The translations under genes were made by a program, and so were the position numbers. Below, piece by piece: positions 1 through 12,761 of a DNA stretch of 64,000 nt. Each line of letters begins with the position of its first letter. The stretch's first letter is position 1. The stretch is from Girardinichthys multiradiatus. Taxonomy: Eukaryota > Chordata > Actinopteri > Cyprinodontiformes > Goodeidae. The stretch lies in assembly GCF_021462225.1 (NCBI RefSeq), contig NC_061806.1, positions 27,362,144 to 27,426,143 on the forward strand, in the 5' to 3' direction. The notes under the pieces are model-generated. The model ran no database searches. It had not been told where the DNA came from and saw only the letters and a program-made list of their open reading frames with translations.

Positions 1-498
1 GGCCTGCCAACTCTCCTGACCTGAACCCCATAGAGAATCTGTGGGATATTGTGAAGAGAACGTTGAGAGACTCAAGACCCAACACTCTGGATGAGTTAAA
101 GGCCGCTATCGAAGCATCCTGGGCATCCATAAGACCTCAGCAGTGCCACAGACTGATTGCCTCCATGCCACGCCGCATTGAAGCAGTCATTTCTGCCAAA
201 GGATTCCCGACCAAGTATTGAGTGCATAACTGTACATGATTATTTGAAGGTTGACGTTTTTTGTATTAAAAACACTTTTCTTTTATTGGTCGGATGAAAT
301 ATGCTAATTTTGTGAGATAGGAATTTGGGGTTTTCATGAGCTGTATGCCAAAATCATCCATATTAAGACAATAAAAGACCTGAAATATTTCAGTTAGTGT
401 GCAATGAATCTAAAATATATGAATGTTAAATTTTCATCATGACATTATGGAAAATAATGAACTTTATCACAATATGCTAATATTTTGAGAAGGACCTG
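1..498 (+). mobile_element. Tc1-like transposon, 3' part, cut by window start
   Basis: The segment carries the last part of a Tc1-like transposase and then an AT-rich terminal repeat that ends CCTG just before a TA dinucleotide (499-500), the usual Tc1/mariner target. The terminal repeat is nearly identical to both ends of the complete element at 12,485-14,094, so the two are copies of one family. The 5' part lies outside the window. Sequence starting at 501 resembles a LINE endonuclease, so this copy probably landed in or beside an old LINE. Confidence 0.9.
3..221 (+). CDS. Tc1-like transposase, C-terminal fragment
   Basis: This frame is open from the window edge to a TGA at 219-221, giving 72 residues. 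It includes the PIENLW segment that carries the third catalytic acidic residue (the E of DD34E) of Tc1 transposases, and ends in GFPTKY. The product would be the catalytic end of a cut-and-paste transposase acting on the flanking inverted repeats. The segment matches the C-terminus at 12,762-12,980 on the other strand almost residue for residue. No lesion is visible in the part seen, but the N-terminal DNA-binding and first catalytic parts are outside the window. Confidence 0.85.
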   Translation, partial: PANSPDLNPIENLWDIVKRTLRDSRPNTLDELKAAIEASWASIRPQQCHRLIASMPRRIEAVISAKGFPTKY

Positions 499-500
499 TA

Positions 501-2590
501 TTAGCAGAGATCATGCCAAAATATGATTGAGTCCTCATTGTCGGAGATTTTGATGTCCATGTATGTTGTCCTGATAAACTAATTGTTAAGGACTTTGTAA
601 GTCCAACTGCCTCAATTAATTTCACACAATGGGTGTCTGGACTGACACAAGTATATGGCCACACACTGGACCTTGCCTCAACATATGGTTTGTCTGTTTC
701 TAACTTGATGATTTCTGACACTGTGATTTCTGATCATAAGCCTTGTTCTTAACATCACTCAGTTTTTAAATTTGTTTGATCAAAAAGGTGTCTTTCCTGA
801 GTCTGTGTCATCAGACATAGAGGGGCTTAGCTTCTGGTTTCATTCTTGCTGTTTTTGATGTCGAGGCTCCATTAAAAACAGACAAGCCTTGGCTAAATGA
901 CACCACTAGTATGGTTAGACATAAACAATCTGAATGAAAGTGGAAAAAGGACAATCTGCAGGTGTCATTTCAAATATTGCAGGACTGTTTGCAACACTGT
1001 CAAGCAACTGCAAAACATACAAAGAGAAAGTATTTATCAAATGTCATTGTGTCACACTATTATATTTCACGTTTTATTTGAAACTATTGATTCTGTTCTG
1101 AATCAATAGTTCAAAATGCTTATATTGAGCATTCCCAAGAAGCAATGTAGACAATTTTGACTTCTTTGCGGAAATGTTGAATCCAGTCAGGGCTTTTAAA
1201 TCACCCACTGCTTTTGACTTTTGAGTTTCTGTCCCCTGCTCTGCTGCATTCTACCAGTTTGAGACCATGACTGTTCTATGTGGGGTTGTTGATCATCTGA
1301 AGCCCTCAGGTGTTCCTGCTGATGCTGTTCCACCTCAATTGTTTAAAGAGGTTATTTCTGCTCTCGGTCCATCTGTTATGGTTGTTTTTAACAGCCGTCT
1401 GGCCTAAGGCGTCCTTTCTTAAATGTTTAAACAGGCAATAGTGCAATTACTGAACAGAAAATATAGCATAGTTGATCCCACTTTGCCTTCAAACTTTTGG
1501 CCTATTTTTTTTATTTACACCCTCCTAGCTACAGATTCAGGGAATCATGCAGTCCTGGACTTAACAGCTGCTTTCAACACAGTAGTCCATAACATTCTGA
1601 TATTCCGCTTAGGGCAATGTGTATGCATACGTCTAACTGCACTATAGTGGTTCAGATCGTACCTGCCTGAGAGAACGCTTTGTGTGGGATTAAATGATTA
1701 AAGATCCTCCTCTCTTTTTTCATGTGCAGGACCCCTCCTCCATTGTCATGTGGGGTAAATTTTCAGAAATCATAAGATTGCTTTTCATTGTTATGCAGAT
1801 GATACACAGGTTTAATGTACCCTAAAACATGAAGATGGCTATTGTATGCGAAGTTTAAATGAAAGTCTTGAGGAATTATAAGCCTGGATAACTTTTAAAA
1901 TTTATATTAAAATAAGACTCAGATGATGATTTTTAGTCCAAATTTCACTGGTAGGTCTTCTTGTGTAGACATTGGCTTTCAGATTTTCTGTAATCTGCCA
2001 ATCTTCCCAAACCTTGGTTTTAAAATGGATAATGGTTTTAGATTGGATGGGCAGATCAGTGCAGTAGCAAAATCTAGCTTTTTCACCTGAGGCAACTGGC
2101 CAAAATAAAAAGTATTTTGTTGAAAGATTACTTCAAAACAGTAATCCATGCTTTTGTTACAAATTGTCAGGATTACTGTTATTATCTGTATAATGTTTTT
2201 AGTAAGTCAACCTTATCGCACCTGGCTCCATGGCTTTTAACTGGAACACAGAAGAGGGAACATATTACTCACATTTTATCCTGTCTGCATTTGCTGCCTG
2301 TCCATTTCAGAGTTCATTTTAAAACAAATTTCTTTGTTTTTAAGGCTTTGAATGATCTTGACCCTACTACCTGCACACCCCTTTTCTGTCTCTCAGAAAG
2401 GGGTGACAGAGAAGGTGATGGAGGTGCCAAGGACACGGTAGAAGCTCAGAGGAAATCGGGCTTTTGCCATTACAGCTCCTAAATTATGGAATGTTTTGCT
2501 GATACAAATTAGAAAAACCTTATCTCTAGCCAGTTTTACATCTGCTTTTAAGACCCACCTCTTCTCTTTAGCTTTTGACGTGGTATAAGT
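501..2590 (+). mobile_element. Decayed L2-like non-LTR retrotransposon
   Basis: Short open pieces in shifting frames match an L2/CR1-type LINE in the right order. An endonuclease piece with IVGDFDVHV lies around 535-740. The reverse-transcriptase entry region (LKPSGVPADAVPPQLFKEV) is near 1,300, a DLTAAFNTVVHNIL piece near 1,560, a CYADDTQ catalytic-box remnant near 1,790, and the C-terminal domain at 2,117-2,480. Stops and frameshifts are frequent, so it cannot code. It resembles the better-preserved L2 at 8,040-15,326, but with much older divergence. Confidence 0.75.
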
Positions 2591-2699
2591 TGTTGATTTT
2601 AATTTATTTTTCTTTTTTCTTTTCTTTTTGTGTTGTTACTTCTATTTTGAATCATTTTATTTGCTTTTAAATTGTTGAACAGAATCAATAGTTTAAAAT

Positions 2700-3850
2700 A
2701 AGCAATTTTCTTAAAAAACTCACAGAGGTGCTCTCATTCCAGTCATCTGCAAAATCATCAATTGGTCAATCAGTAAAGGAGTGTTTCCCAGCATTTGGAA
2801 AACCACGGTAATAACACAAATTTTTAATGCAGGGAACCGTCTAGATATGTCCAATAACAGATCCATTAGCATTCTTCTGGCAGTGTATGAAGTAATTGAA
2901 AAAAAATTATTTCTGAACAAATCATATCATATTTGAATTCTATAGAAAATACACTGCATCCCACTGCAGTGTGGTTTCCAGAAAACATCAGATCTAAACT
3001 CAATAAAGGGGGCACAGTGGGTGCTGTCTGTCTCCATTTAAAATAAGCAATTGATTCAGTCAAACATGTGATTTTGATTTAAAAAAATTGTATAAGTACA
3101 ATTTTTCACCAACCATAATACTGTGGATTAAATCGTATTTGGAAAATAGAATGCAATGTCTTTGGGTCAATAACAACACTTCTTCTAGACTTATTAACTG
3201 TATGGTTGTGCCACAAGGATCAACCATGGGCCCCCTATTATTGACCTTATATACCAATAACCTACCATAATCTAATCTAATCTAATTGCAACATGTCCAT
3301 TGTATGCAGATGACACTGTCATCTATTTAAATTCAGAAACTAAGAGTCAAGCTGCTAAGGAACTTTCAACAGCAATGTTATGTGTTATAAACTGGTTGAA
3401 CAATTCAGGTTTATACTTAAATCTGGATAAAACTATTTTTATGTTTTTTAAAAGGCACAAAACAAATAACCAGACCCACCTGTGACAGTGGCAGGGCAAA
3501 CCTTAACAGAGGTACAGGAGTAAAAATATATAGGTATTGTTATGGATTCTAAACTTTCAACATTCAGATCACAAGTAAAGAAAGTATGAAATACAATTTA
3601 ACTAAATTTAGCAACCTTTAGACAAACTTGAACTACCTTGATAACTGAAGCCGCAAAGATATTCTTCAATGCCATGATTCTGTCACACATCCACTACTGT
3701 TTGACCAGTTGGACACAAACCTGTAAAACCACTTTAATACCCGTTGAAAGATTGTACAAGCAAACTAAATCTGGCATATTTATATGTAAACCTCTGTTTA
3801 TAATAATAAATATGCATTGTCCCATTTTAATTACATAAATAAATAAATTC
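2700..3850 (+). mobile_element. Second decayed non-LTR retrotransposon (RT remnant)
   Basis: A run of broken frames contains reverse-transcriptase signatures: VVPQGSTMGPLL near 3,205, YADDTVIYL at about 3,300, and a following segment with NLDKTIFMFF near 3,420. These correspond to the QG box, the YADD catalytic box and the thumb-side motif of LINE reverse transcriptases. The wording differs from the neighbouring L2-type copies, so it is probably a different LINE clade (Rex1/CR1-like is possible but not proven). It has many stops, and no 5' or 3' end can be recognised. Confidence 0.6.
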
Positions 3851-5133
3851 TAATGTTTTGTTCATTTATTTTAATCATTCTTTTTGTTCAGCACTTTGGT
3901 CAGTGCCTGCTGTTTTCATAGTGATTTATAAATAAAGCTGACTTGGCTTAATGTAAGATATGGACTAAAGCTACAAATAAAGAATCAACAGTTATGTTAC
4001 TTTTTCTTTCATTGTTTCCTTTTTATATGTTTTCATCATGTAAAGCACCTTGAATTGTGTTGTTGCCATACAAATAAACTTGCCTTGCCCGTTTGGTTCT
4101 TGCAAAAGGCAGTTTTCCATTATTTGTTTTTTTACCTGTAAAGGATGTTGGAGGAGGAGTGAAATTCATATACATTTCCTTAAATTTATAAATTTCAACA
4201 AAGTTAGACTTTTTTTTTTTGCTTTAGACTGTGACTGGTGTGAAAAGATCTGAGTAGTCCAGTGGATGGTTAGTCTGTTCAGCTAACTGAAGCTAAAGGA
4301 ATTTCAACAACGTGAAACAACGAGATTATGTTTAGCAGGTTTATTAATAAAAATATCTGTTTGGCGCTCGGACCCTGGAGGAAGACGTATGCTCTGAGGA
4401 TGAAGAGAGCTAGTAAGAGCATTTTAGGATTAGGTATGTCTTCCCCCTGGGTAATCCGATCCTGGTGGTGGAGTGGCCTGAAGAAGTTTGAAGGAATTGG
4501 GGAGCCAGATGGAGGAGAAAGGAGAGAAGGAGGGTCGAAGCTTAACAGCGAGCAGTGATTTCCGAGTTGAAGGTCTTTAAATATAATGTCTTGGGAGTTG
4601 ATTGGACGAGGAAAAGAGCGGACCCATCTCTGATTGGAGCGCTATGGCGGAGTCATCAGGTGGAGCGGAGTCGATGAAGGTGAGTCTTCCACGTTGAATT
4701 TTCATTAAAACTCCATGACTCACTATAAGATTAAGCATGTATTTCTGCAGTACCACTCACATTTTAACATGCTTTAGACGACTTCTGTCTCTTAGTTAAA
4801 TTATTTTCAGTTTGAAGCAGAAACACTGATGTAGTAATGCGTAAGCTTTTCAAAGTCAGTAGACATGAGTTACATAAACAGCACATTTCTGTATGGTAGT
4901 GGGAATACACACACCAAACCGAAATTAAGGGTTCTGGGTAAGTAAATCAAAGTGTAGTGAATAATAATGGAAACATGCATTATGATACATATACAGACAA
5001 TACTGAACCATCAAATGCTTGTTGATGGCGTAGTTATATATTATTATAAAAACCAACCAATAGACCTATATTTTTAATGGAAAACTCCAAAGCTGCATAG
5101 ATTGTTTTTGTTACTGAATTAATTCCTTCCATC
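3851..5133. other. Mostly unassigned; candidate short exon at 4,644-4,679
   Basis: Up to 4,300 the sequence is AT-rich and featureless. From about 4,350 to 4,690 it is more GC-rich. At 4,644 an ATG in good context (gctATGGCGG) opens 12 codons that end at an AAG|GTGAGT splice-donor-like site (4,679/4,680). This could be a first coding exon, but part of a dispersed repeat is equally possible, because no downstream exon could be found. The rest shows nothing I can support. Confidence 0.25.
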
Positions 5134-5255
5134 CATCCCCGCCTATCCATGCAGGGTTGAGGTGAAGCTGGTGCCTATTTCAGCAGTACTTGGGCAATAC
5201 ACCCGAAACAGGTCACCAGTCTATCATAGGGCATCACATAGACATACAGGACAAA
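5134..5255 (-). repeat. SINE-like fragment, decayed
   Basis: The segment resembles the reverse complement of the 3' half of the tRNA-derived SINE at 19,330-19,685: the parts reading as a caution about 'ccagtctatc', 'aggtcaccagt' and 'gcagggtt' correspond to its 'gatggactggtgacctgtccaggg' stretch in reverse orientation, with many differences. It is an old, partial copy without the tRNA-like head. Confidence 0.45.
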
Positions 5256-6724
5256 TGGATTTGAATTCAGAAATTTCTTGCTGCACAGCAGCAGTGCTTA
5301 CAACTTTACTGGTGTGCAGCTCTTAAGTAAATGCCACACAGTAAAAATCATTAAATGGATTGTAAAGAATCACAGCGGTCTTTTTCCTACTTTTCAAGTT
5401 GTGACTCATGAGTTTCACACTGTTGTTCTGTTCTAACGTCCTGAAGCAGCTAGCTGTGCTATGAGGCTGTAATGCAAATGCAATTGAACATTTTACTTCT
5501 GATGTTTTTAGTGTGTCCATCCTCTGGTGCAAAGACATACAATTTCTGTTTGAATCTCTACCAATAAACTACAAAACATTGATATGTCCTACAGTCACCA
5601 CAAGGTGAGACTATGGCACTGACAGCTCACCACACTTTTTACATCAATGCAGATTTGTTAACCAACCCTTCAATCTTTCATCATGGTCAGGTCGAAATTA
5701 AAAGATACCTTGGGAGCTGATGGACACCAACCAATGCTATATCTTACTACTGTAAAAAAAATCTGCAACAAGGAAAACTCATTAGAGCAAATATGTTAAT
5801 TTAGATGTATTATTAACAATTTGAATTAAATGTGCTTTTGCTGAGCAATTGTCCTCTAAAGCACTTTGGTGTTATCAGTTTCATATTTAAAAGTTCTAAG
5901 TCTTTATGAGACCAGCATGTGTTAGATAACTAATACAGTACATCAGAAACATTGAATTTCAGATCTCATTATTCCCAGCATTGCTAAAAGGCCATTTCAC
6001 AGGTCTTCTCATATCTTCAGAGTTGTTCATGCTGTATATCACAAATCCCAGAAATAATTAATATTCAGAATCAGGGCCTGTGAATTGCTCTAACAGCTGA
6101 AAAACCTTCCCCGCTCATATTTCTATTCAGCTGCCAGAACACGCGGGTGTGGTTTCTAAGTCCTCTTAGATTCATTAATTTTAGATGTTCAACACTTTTC
6201 AGGTGATTTAACATGTAATTGTCTTGAAGCTAGGCTGGGCAGTGCAGAAACAGTCTACAAAAATATAGCAACAGAAGAGCAATGAGCTGCAGATCTGATA
6301 CTCACTAAAATGAAGCCATGGTTACAATCTGTGCAGCTGAGCACACATAACCACACTCTGTTTAGGGACTGAGATTTCCGTAAGAAACATTAAAATAATG
6401 TTTGTGTATGCAAGGGTGTAACACATTTAAATCTTGATGGCACATATGCACTCTGCAGATGTGTTTTTTTCCCTCTATGTTTGTTCTTGTGTTATTGCTC
6501 CCTGAGATACTTGATATTTAATGAGGGGAGGGAGAATGGGAAAGAAAGGGACACCTAGGCTTTGAGTGCTTTTATTTATTTTTTTGTGCCTTCCCAAGTT
6601 TTGTTTGCTTACATGTGTTTTGCAAAGGGATATTATGTACACATTTTTTTTCTCTATACCTGCAGGTGTATAGACATAATGTACTTAACTGACATCACAT
6701 AACACATCCATGTGTTTTAATATG
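5256..6724. other. AT-rich DNA, nothing recognised
   Basis: No open frame, repeat or motif here can be supported. Short open frames are what chance allows at this base composition. Confidence 0.6.
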
Positions 6725-7260
6725 TTGTAAGCCCACCGTTAGCAGTAACAACCCCTTCAGTGTTTATGGGATTTTTGTTGGTCATTCTTCCAGTAGCACA
6801 TTGGTGAGGTCAGACACTAATGTTGGACAGGAAGTCGAAACTTGCAGTCTCCACTTTAATTCATCTCAAAACTTTTCATCCTGAGGTTAGGACTCTGTGC
6901 AGGCATGTGAAGTTCTCCCACACCAAACTTGCTCATCCATGTTGCTAGGGACCTTGTTTTGTGTTCTTGTGCATCAGTTTTGTAATAGGAGGGGGCATAC
7001 CCCAAACTATTTATACATAGTTGGCAGCATGAAGCTTTACACTTGACAAAATATTGGCAAATTTCATTCCCCTGGGAACTAACAAACCCAGACACATCCA
7101 CTGGATTGCCAGACAAAAGGCCATGATCATCCCAGATAACACTTCTCTACTTCACTGGAGTTCAGTAGCAGTGTACTTTACACCACTGCATTGGATGCAC
7201 ATGCTGGTGTAAGGCTTGGATGCAGCTTCTCAGTATTGGAAACCCATTCAGACAGATAGC
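6725..7260 (-). mobile_element. Decayed DNA transposon, probably Tc1/mariner-type transposase remnant
   Basis: The - strand reads like a heavily mutated transposase of the kind common in fish genomes. The order of recognisable phrases (a 'gaggtcaggactctgtgcaggc'-like block near 6,880, a block around 'aagcttcatgctgcc' near 7,020, and one around 'aatccgatggatgtgtctggg' near 7,090) fits a Tc1-like coding strand read backwards. Many indels are present and no terminal repeats are seen. The family assignment is from remembered resemblance and is not proven by a motif. Confidence 0.45.
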
Positions 7261-8039
7261 AACCTCTGTACACAATTCATCCCAGTATCTGTGATTTTAA
7301 AGTTTCCCTTTTTTATTGCACAATGAAAATGTTCTCAACATCATTACACCAGAAACAACCCAAGCCATTAAAACAATGCAGGATGGGTCTATTATTGCTT
7401 GTTGTTTATGCCAAATTATGAGCCTATCATCTAAATATCACAGCTGAAATCAAGCCTTGTCAGGCTACGTTTTTCCAATATGTTATTGTCCAATAGTTAT
7501 CTGTTCTACCAAACTGGCACCTTTGGTGGATCTTCTGCTGCTGTAACCCATCTGCTTCATGGTTCAAGAGCTTGAGCGTTCATTGATGGTATTCTACCTT
7601 GGTTGTAAACAGTTATTTGAGCTACTGTTAACTTTATGTCATTCAGAAACAGTTCCTATTCTTCACTTTTGTATTTGTGGAGCCTAGATGTTTTTTTTTT
7701 TAGAATGCTTGGACTGTGCTCGCCAACAGCAGCAACAAAACTACCTTTCACTTGGCGTGTGTCTAACACATAAGCAGATAGAGAAAAAAGGAAGCACTTC
7801 AAGAGCTGGATCACAATGAGAAAAATATTTGTTTTTAAGAAATACAGTGTGGGGAGAAGGGCTATTTTTTACACTTTTGAGATAATTTCTCTATAGGAAA
7901 CCATGAACACCAAAACTGCATTACCCTATTAAGAGTGTCTTGCCCATGGCCAAAATTGAATAGATTAAAAAATTATCTCAAACGAGGAAATCAGGAAAAT
8001 CTAATTAAAAAAAAAACACAACTCAGACTAAAAAGAAAA
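7261..8039. other. No feature recognised
   Basis: AT-rich DNA between two transposon remnants. It may belong to the 5' side of the L2 copy that becomes recognisable at about 8,040, but no coding signal is visible. Confidence 0.5.
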
Positions 8040-8631
8040 ATAAAACAATTAAATGAGGCTTACTGAACATAAGATCTCTCTCTTCAAAGACTTTGCTAGT
8101 TAGTGACCTGATTTATGACAATCAGATGGATTTATTTTGCCTCAGAAACCTGGCTGCAGCAAGAGGATTATGTTACTATAAATGAGTGAACTCCTACTAA
8201 TTATTTAAATTTTCACATTTCTCGAAATACTGGGCGAGGAGGAGTAATAACCATCTTTCAGTCCGATTTATTGACTAGTCCCTGACCAATCAATAGCTAC
8301 AACTCTTTTGAATTGAATATTTAATCCTTAGTTTTCCTCATCCAAATTGCAAAGCACTAAAACCACTTCTGTTTGTTGTTTTGTACCATCTACCAGGGCC
8401 TTACTCTCAATTTATAGATCAGTTTTCAGACCTTTTATCTGATTTAGTGTTAAATACAGATAAGGTTATTATAGTGGGAGATTTTAACATTCATGTTGAC
8501 ACTGGAAGTGATAGCCTAAATATAGCCTTTAATACTATCTTAGACTCAATTGGCTTTGCTCAAAACATTAACAAACCTACCCACCTTTGTCTTCATTCTC
8601 TGGACCTTGTGCTGACATATGGCATTGAATG
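8040..8631 (+). pseudogene. L2 LINE ORF2, endonuclease portion
   Basis: The frames carry an APE-type endonuclease. The start resembles [11 protein letters not shown] near 8,060, followed by PGPYSQFIDQFSDLLSDL and the nuclease core IVGDFNIHVDTG near 8,480, then HSLDLVLTYGIE just before the hAT insertion. In LINEs this domain nicks the target so that reverse transcription can start there. Stops occur between 8,190 and 8,380, so it is not functional. The reading frame interrupted at 8,631 resumes after 10,183 with FSHNPFLSDHF, the next conserved endonuclease block (SDH), which confirms that the hAT element split one gene. Confidence 0.75.
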
Positions 8632-9468
8632 CAGGGGTGAAAGTGAGCCAGTACGTTCCGGTACTGCGTACCACTAAAAGATTCAGCGCCGGTACGCAGT
8701 ACCGGGAAAAGGGAAGAACGGCTGTCTGTTATGAAGCCGTCATCCAGAACCAGTTACCGCTGCAAAAACTCACGAGCACACAAAGATCATATCCGCTATC
8801 AACAGGCAGTCTAAAACACGACTTAATCTGTTTATAAATATAGCTTTTTTCCCCTCATTCCAAATAGTTTCTGAACTGTTCTGCTATGCTGGAGCCTCAA
8901 TGCTCTTGCTTTGCGTCTCTCCCTTTGGAGCTCGAGGCTGTTGTGAACGGCCAGCCTTTAAAACGAGCACCGCTACATTTAATGTCTGTCTGCTCGCTGC
9001 TAAATTCCCCAGTTAAAAGCAAAGGGAGAGAAGCTAGTTGTGTTTCATGTTATTTTGCTGAATTACAACAACACAGTACAGCTCGAAAACACCGTTACAA
9101 CCAGAGATTTCACATACACTACACGAGAGCGCAAACAGAACGGTTGCCAAGGAGATCGGTGCATTCGATTTAATGGACTTGGAGATTTTACACAGGTGGT
9201 GCACAGACATAAAAAACCGCAGCTTGTATTAGGACAGGACAAACTACAAATCATTTAGCATCTACAGACTTTAAAAAAAAACCTCGAAAACAACCGAACT
9301 GTCACATTTTTTAATTTAAATGAAATCAAAACTTGACCACAATGCAGAGAACAATAACTTCTTTGTTCAAAAGAAAAGACGGAAACTGAAGAAAAGTTAT
9401 GCATCAGAAAATAGTTTATCATTGCTTCATACATAGACGTTCTTTAACAATTGAAATAAAAAATTAAA

Positions 9469-9472
<4 letters not shown>

Positions 9473-9531
<59 letters not shown>

Positions 9532-9532
9532 C

Positions 9533-9586
<54 letters not shown>

Positions 9587-9587
9587 T
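9473..9587. repeat. TA-dinucleotide microsatellite
   Basis: About 115 bp of nearly pure AT alternation with a few G or C interruptions. The open frames across it that read as alternating Ile and Tyr are artefacts of the repeat. Confidence 0.97.
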
Positions 9588-9640
9588 TGAAGGGGGCACC
9601 GATGACAGTAACAATTAACACACATACAAATTATATATAT

Positions 9641-10086
9641 CAGTGGTGGATGCTGGTCTTTCAAGGAGGGGAAGCTCATTTTCAAGATCGCTGATTCGCT
9701 CATTTCGCTGTCAATCAAAAAGGGATTCAGCCTTAGACACATCATCCAATCATCATGCAGAAACTGAGCGTCCGGGCCAGCCAAGGCCAGCCCACTGCCC
9801 CATAGACCCCCAGAGACGCTGAGTGTCCGATGGGCAGGACAATGCCCAGCATTTTTACTTTGCTATTGAACTCACTGTTTAAAGCACTGTGAAGCTGCGG
9901 GAATGAGTGAGAGGAAAGTCGCGTCGTTACCGGTGATAAGAAACTGATTCTGAACAAAAGTTGAGTACGTTGTTGTGCATATTTAGTCAATGACGTGTAC
10001 ACACAACAGTTTATATTTGATCACTTATTTTTTGACATTTTAGGGGAAGCTGAGCTTCCCTTGCAGTCTCAGAGCAATCGCCACTG
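9641..10086. mobile_element. Possible small hAT-like element nested in the hAT element
   Basis: The left end reads CAGTGGTGGATG and the right end, in reverse complement, CAGTGGCGATTG; just inside lie GGGGAAGCTCA and its near mirror. This is the style of a non-autonomous hAT element. Flanking 8-mers do not match, so the boundaries or the assignment could be wrong. Confidence 0.4.
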
Positions 10087-10183
10087 CATGCATATATGCC
10101 CGCATTGCCTCCCCAGCCCCCCCTTTAGCTCTGCCCCTAAGTACCGGCAAGAATTTAAAACTACTTTCACCCCTGATTGAGTG

Positions 10184-12516
10184 TAAAGACATAACAATAT
10201 TTTCTCATAACCCTTTCCTGTCTGACCATTTTTTAATAACCTTTGAGTTTAATTTAACCGAGTACTCCACACCTGAAAGAAAATTTCATTATAGTAGATC
10301 ATTATCAGACGATGCTGTAACAACCTTTAAAGAATCTGTTCCACTTTTAATTTCCTCATTATCACAGAAAAGCACAGTGGAGGGCAATAATTTTGTTTCT
10401 TTCCCTTCACAAATTGATTCTCTTGGTCACAGTGTTACTTCATCATTGCGTGGTGCATTAGACAATGCAGCCCCCTTGAAAAAGAAGGTAATTATTCATA
10501 GGAGGCTAGCTCCATGGTTTCATTCAGAGCTGTGTACTTTAAAGCACAATGTTAGAAAATTGGAGAGAAAATGGCGCTCTACACACCTAGAGGATTCCTA
10601 CTTAATGGAAAAATAGTCTACCGTTGTATAAAAAGACACTTCACCACGCTAGAACAGCTTATTTCTCATCATTAATAATAGAGAACAAGACTAATCCTTG
10701 GTTTCTCTTTAGTACAGTTGCTAAACTTACACAGAGTCATAGCTCTGTTGAGCCATCCATTCCCTTAGCTCTCAGCAGTCATGACTTTATGGGATTCTTC
10801 TTAAATAAAATTGATTCTATTAAAAAGAAAATCTTTGACATACTCCCGAAGATGATTACTTCATCCTCAGCAAGTGAGACAACATTGTAAGTAACTGTAG
10901 AACCTGATCTGTGTTTGGAGTGCTTTGATCCTGTGGAGCTTCCTGAGTTACCAGAAATATTGCCTTTATCTAAACCTTCTACTTGTATGTTAGACCCAAT
11001 CCCAACCAAATTATTTAAGGAAGTGTTCCTTCTGATTACCAGCCCAATTTTAGGTATGATTAACCTATCCTTAGTAAATGGATATGTACCACAGGCTTTT
11101 AAGGTAGCTGTAATTAAACCTTTACTTAAGAAACCTTCGCTTGATTGAGATGACTTGAAAAATTACAGACCTATATCCAATCTTCCATTCTTATCTAAAA
11201 TTCTTGAGAAAATAGTTGCTAATCAAATGTGTGAGCATTTACACAGCAATGAACTGTTTGAAGAGTTTCAGTCAGGCTTCAGAGCTCATCATAGCACTGA
11301 AACAGCTCTACTGAAAGTCACTAATGATATTCTTATGGCCTCAGATAATGGACTTGTGTCTGTACTTGTCCTGTTAGATCTCAGTGCTGCATTTGATACA
11401 GTCAATCACAATATTCTCTTAGAAAGGCTGGAATATGCTGCAGGGATCAGGGGAACAGTGCTAGGCTGGTTTAAATCTTATTTGTCTGACAGACTCCAGT
11501 TTGTTCATGTAAATGATAAATCATCTTTAAACTCCAGGTTTAATTGTGGAGTACCACAGGGTTCAGTACTTGAGCCAATTCTCTTTACTATATATATGCT
11601 TCCAATAGGGAAAATTATCAGGCAGCATAGAATAAATTTTCACTGTTATGCTGATGACACTTAGCTTTACTTATCCATGAATCCTGATGAGCCCAACCAG
11701 TTAGATAGACTACAAGCATGTCTTGAAGACATAAAAACGTGGATCACTTTAAATTTTCTGCTTCTAAATTCAGACAAGACAGAAGTTGTCGTCTTTGGAC
11801 CGGAGTCTTTAAAAAACAAACTGCTTAGTCAATCACTTAACCTGGATGGCATTAAATTGACCTCCAATAATAAAGTAAAAAACCTTGGTGTTATTTTTGA
11901 CCAGGACATGTAATTTAAATTCCATATTAAACCGGTTTCTAGAGTTTCCTTCTTTCATCTCCGGAACATTGCCAAAATTAGAAATATCCTGTCCAGGAGT
12001 GATGCTGAAAAACTAGTCCATGCATTTGTTACTTCAAGGCTGGACTATTGTAATTCTTTACTATCAGGATGTCCACAAAATGCGGTTAAAAGCCTTCAGC
12101 TGATTCAAAATGCTGCAGCAAGAGTTCTGATGAAAATTAAAAAGAGAGACCATATTTCTCCTACTTTAGCTTCCCTTCATTGGCTCCCTGTTGAATCAAG
12201 AATAGAATTTAAAATTCTCCTCCTCACATATAAAGCCCTTAATGATCTAGCTCCATCATACATCAGAGATTTGATTGTTCTATACGTTCCTAACAGAGCT
12301 CTTCGTTCTCAGACTGCAGGTTTACTGGTGATTCCTAGAGTCTCTAGAAGTAGAATGGGAGCCAGATCCTTTAGTTATCAGGCTCCTCTCCTATGGAACC
12401 AGCTCCCAGTTTTAGTCCATGAGGCAGACACCCTGTCTACTTTTAAGGCTAGGCTTAAAACTTCCCTTTTTGATAAAGCTTATACAGGCCCTTCTCAAAA
12501 TATTAGCATATTGTGA
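10184..12516 (+). pseudogene. L2 LINE ORF2, reverse-transcriptase portion
   Basis: Blocks in order: the connector with GALDNAAPLKKK near 10,455, LDPIPTKLFKEV near 11,000, [17 protein letters not shown] at 11,161, [16 protein letters not shown] near 11,370 (motif A, first catalytic Asp), GVPQGSVL near 11,550, and CYADDT at about 11,645 (motif C with both catalytic Asp). The C-terminal domain, with SLHWLPVESRIEFK and FKARLKTSLFDKAY, lies at 12,130-12,482. The enzyme copies LINE RNA into DNA at the nicked target. Lesions visible here include a TAG directly after CYADDT (11,662-11,664), a stop near 10,615 and one near 11,145. Motifs are otherwise well preserved, so decay is moderate. Confidence 0.85.
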
Positions 12517-12684
12517 TAAAGTTCATTATTTTCCATAATGTCATGATGAAAATTTAACATTCATATATTTTAAATTCATTGCACACTAACTAAAATATTT
12601 CAGGTCTTTTATTGTCTTAATACGGATGATTTTAGCATACAGCTCATGAAAACCCAAAATTCCTATCTCACAAAATTAGCATAT
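12485..12684. repeat. Tc1-like terminal inverted repeat, left
   Basis: 200 bp that reappear inverted at 13,895-14,094 with only a handful of differences. The outer end reads CAGGCCCTTCTCAAAA here and CAGGTCCTTCTCAAAA at the other end. Confidence 0.93.
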
Positions 12685-12761
12685 TTCATCCGACCAATAA
12701 AAGAAAAGTGTTTTTAATACAAAAAACGTCAACCTTCAAATAATCATGTACAGTTATGCCC

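Larger units (their letters stand above)
8632..10175. mobile_element. hAT-type DNA transposon, non-autonomous
   Basis: The element starts CAGGGGTGAAAGT and ends ACTTTCACCCCTG, a 13-bp terminal inverted repeat of the hAT pattern. It is flanked by attgaatg (8,624-8,631) and attgagtg (10,176-10,183), an 8-bp target duplication with one difference, as expected for hAT transposases. Inside there is no transposase, so it must have been moved in trans. It holds a TA microsatellite (9,473-9,587) and possibly a second small element (9,641-10,086). Confidence 0.85.

Noticed and set aside
9427..9784. Open frames with long Ile-Tyr repeats on both strands
   Set aside because: They are translations of the TA microsatellite.
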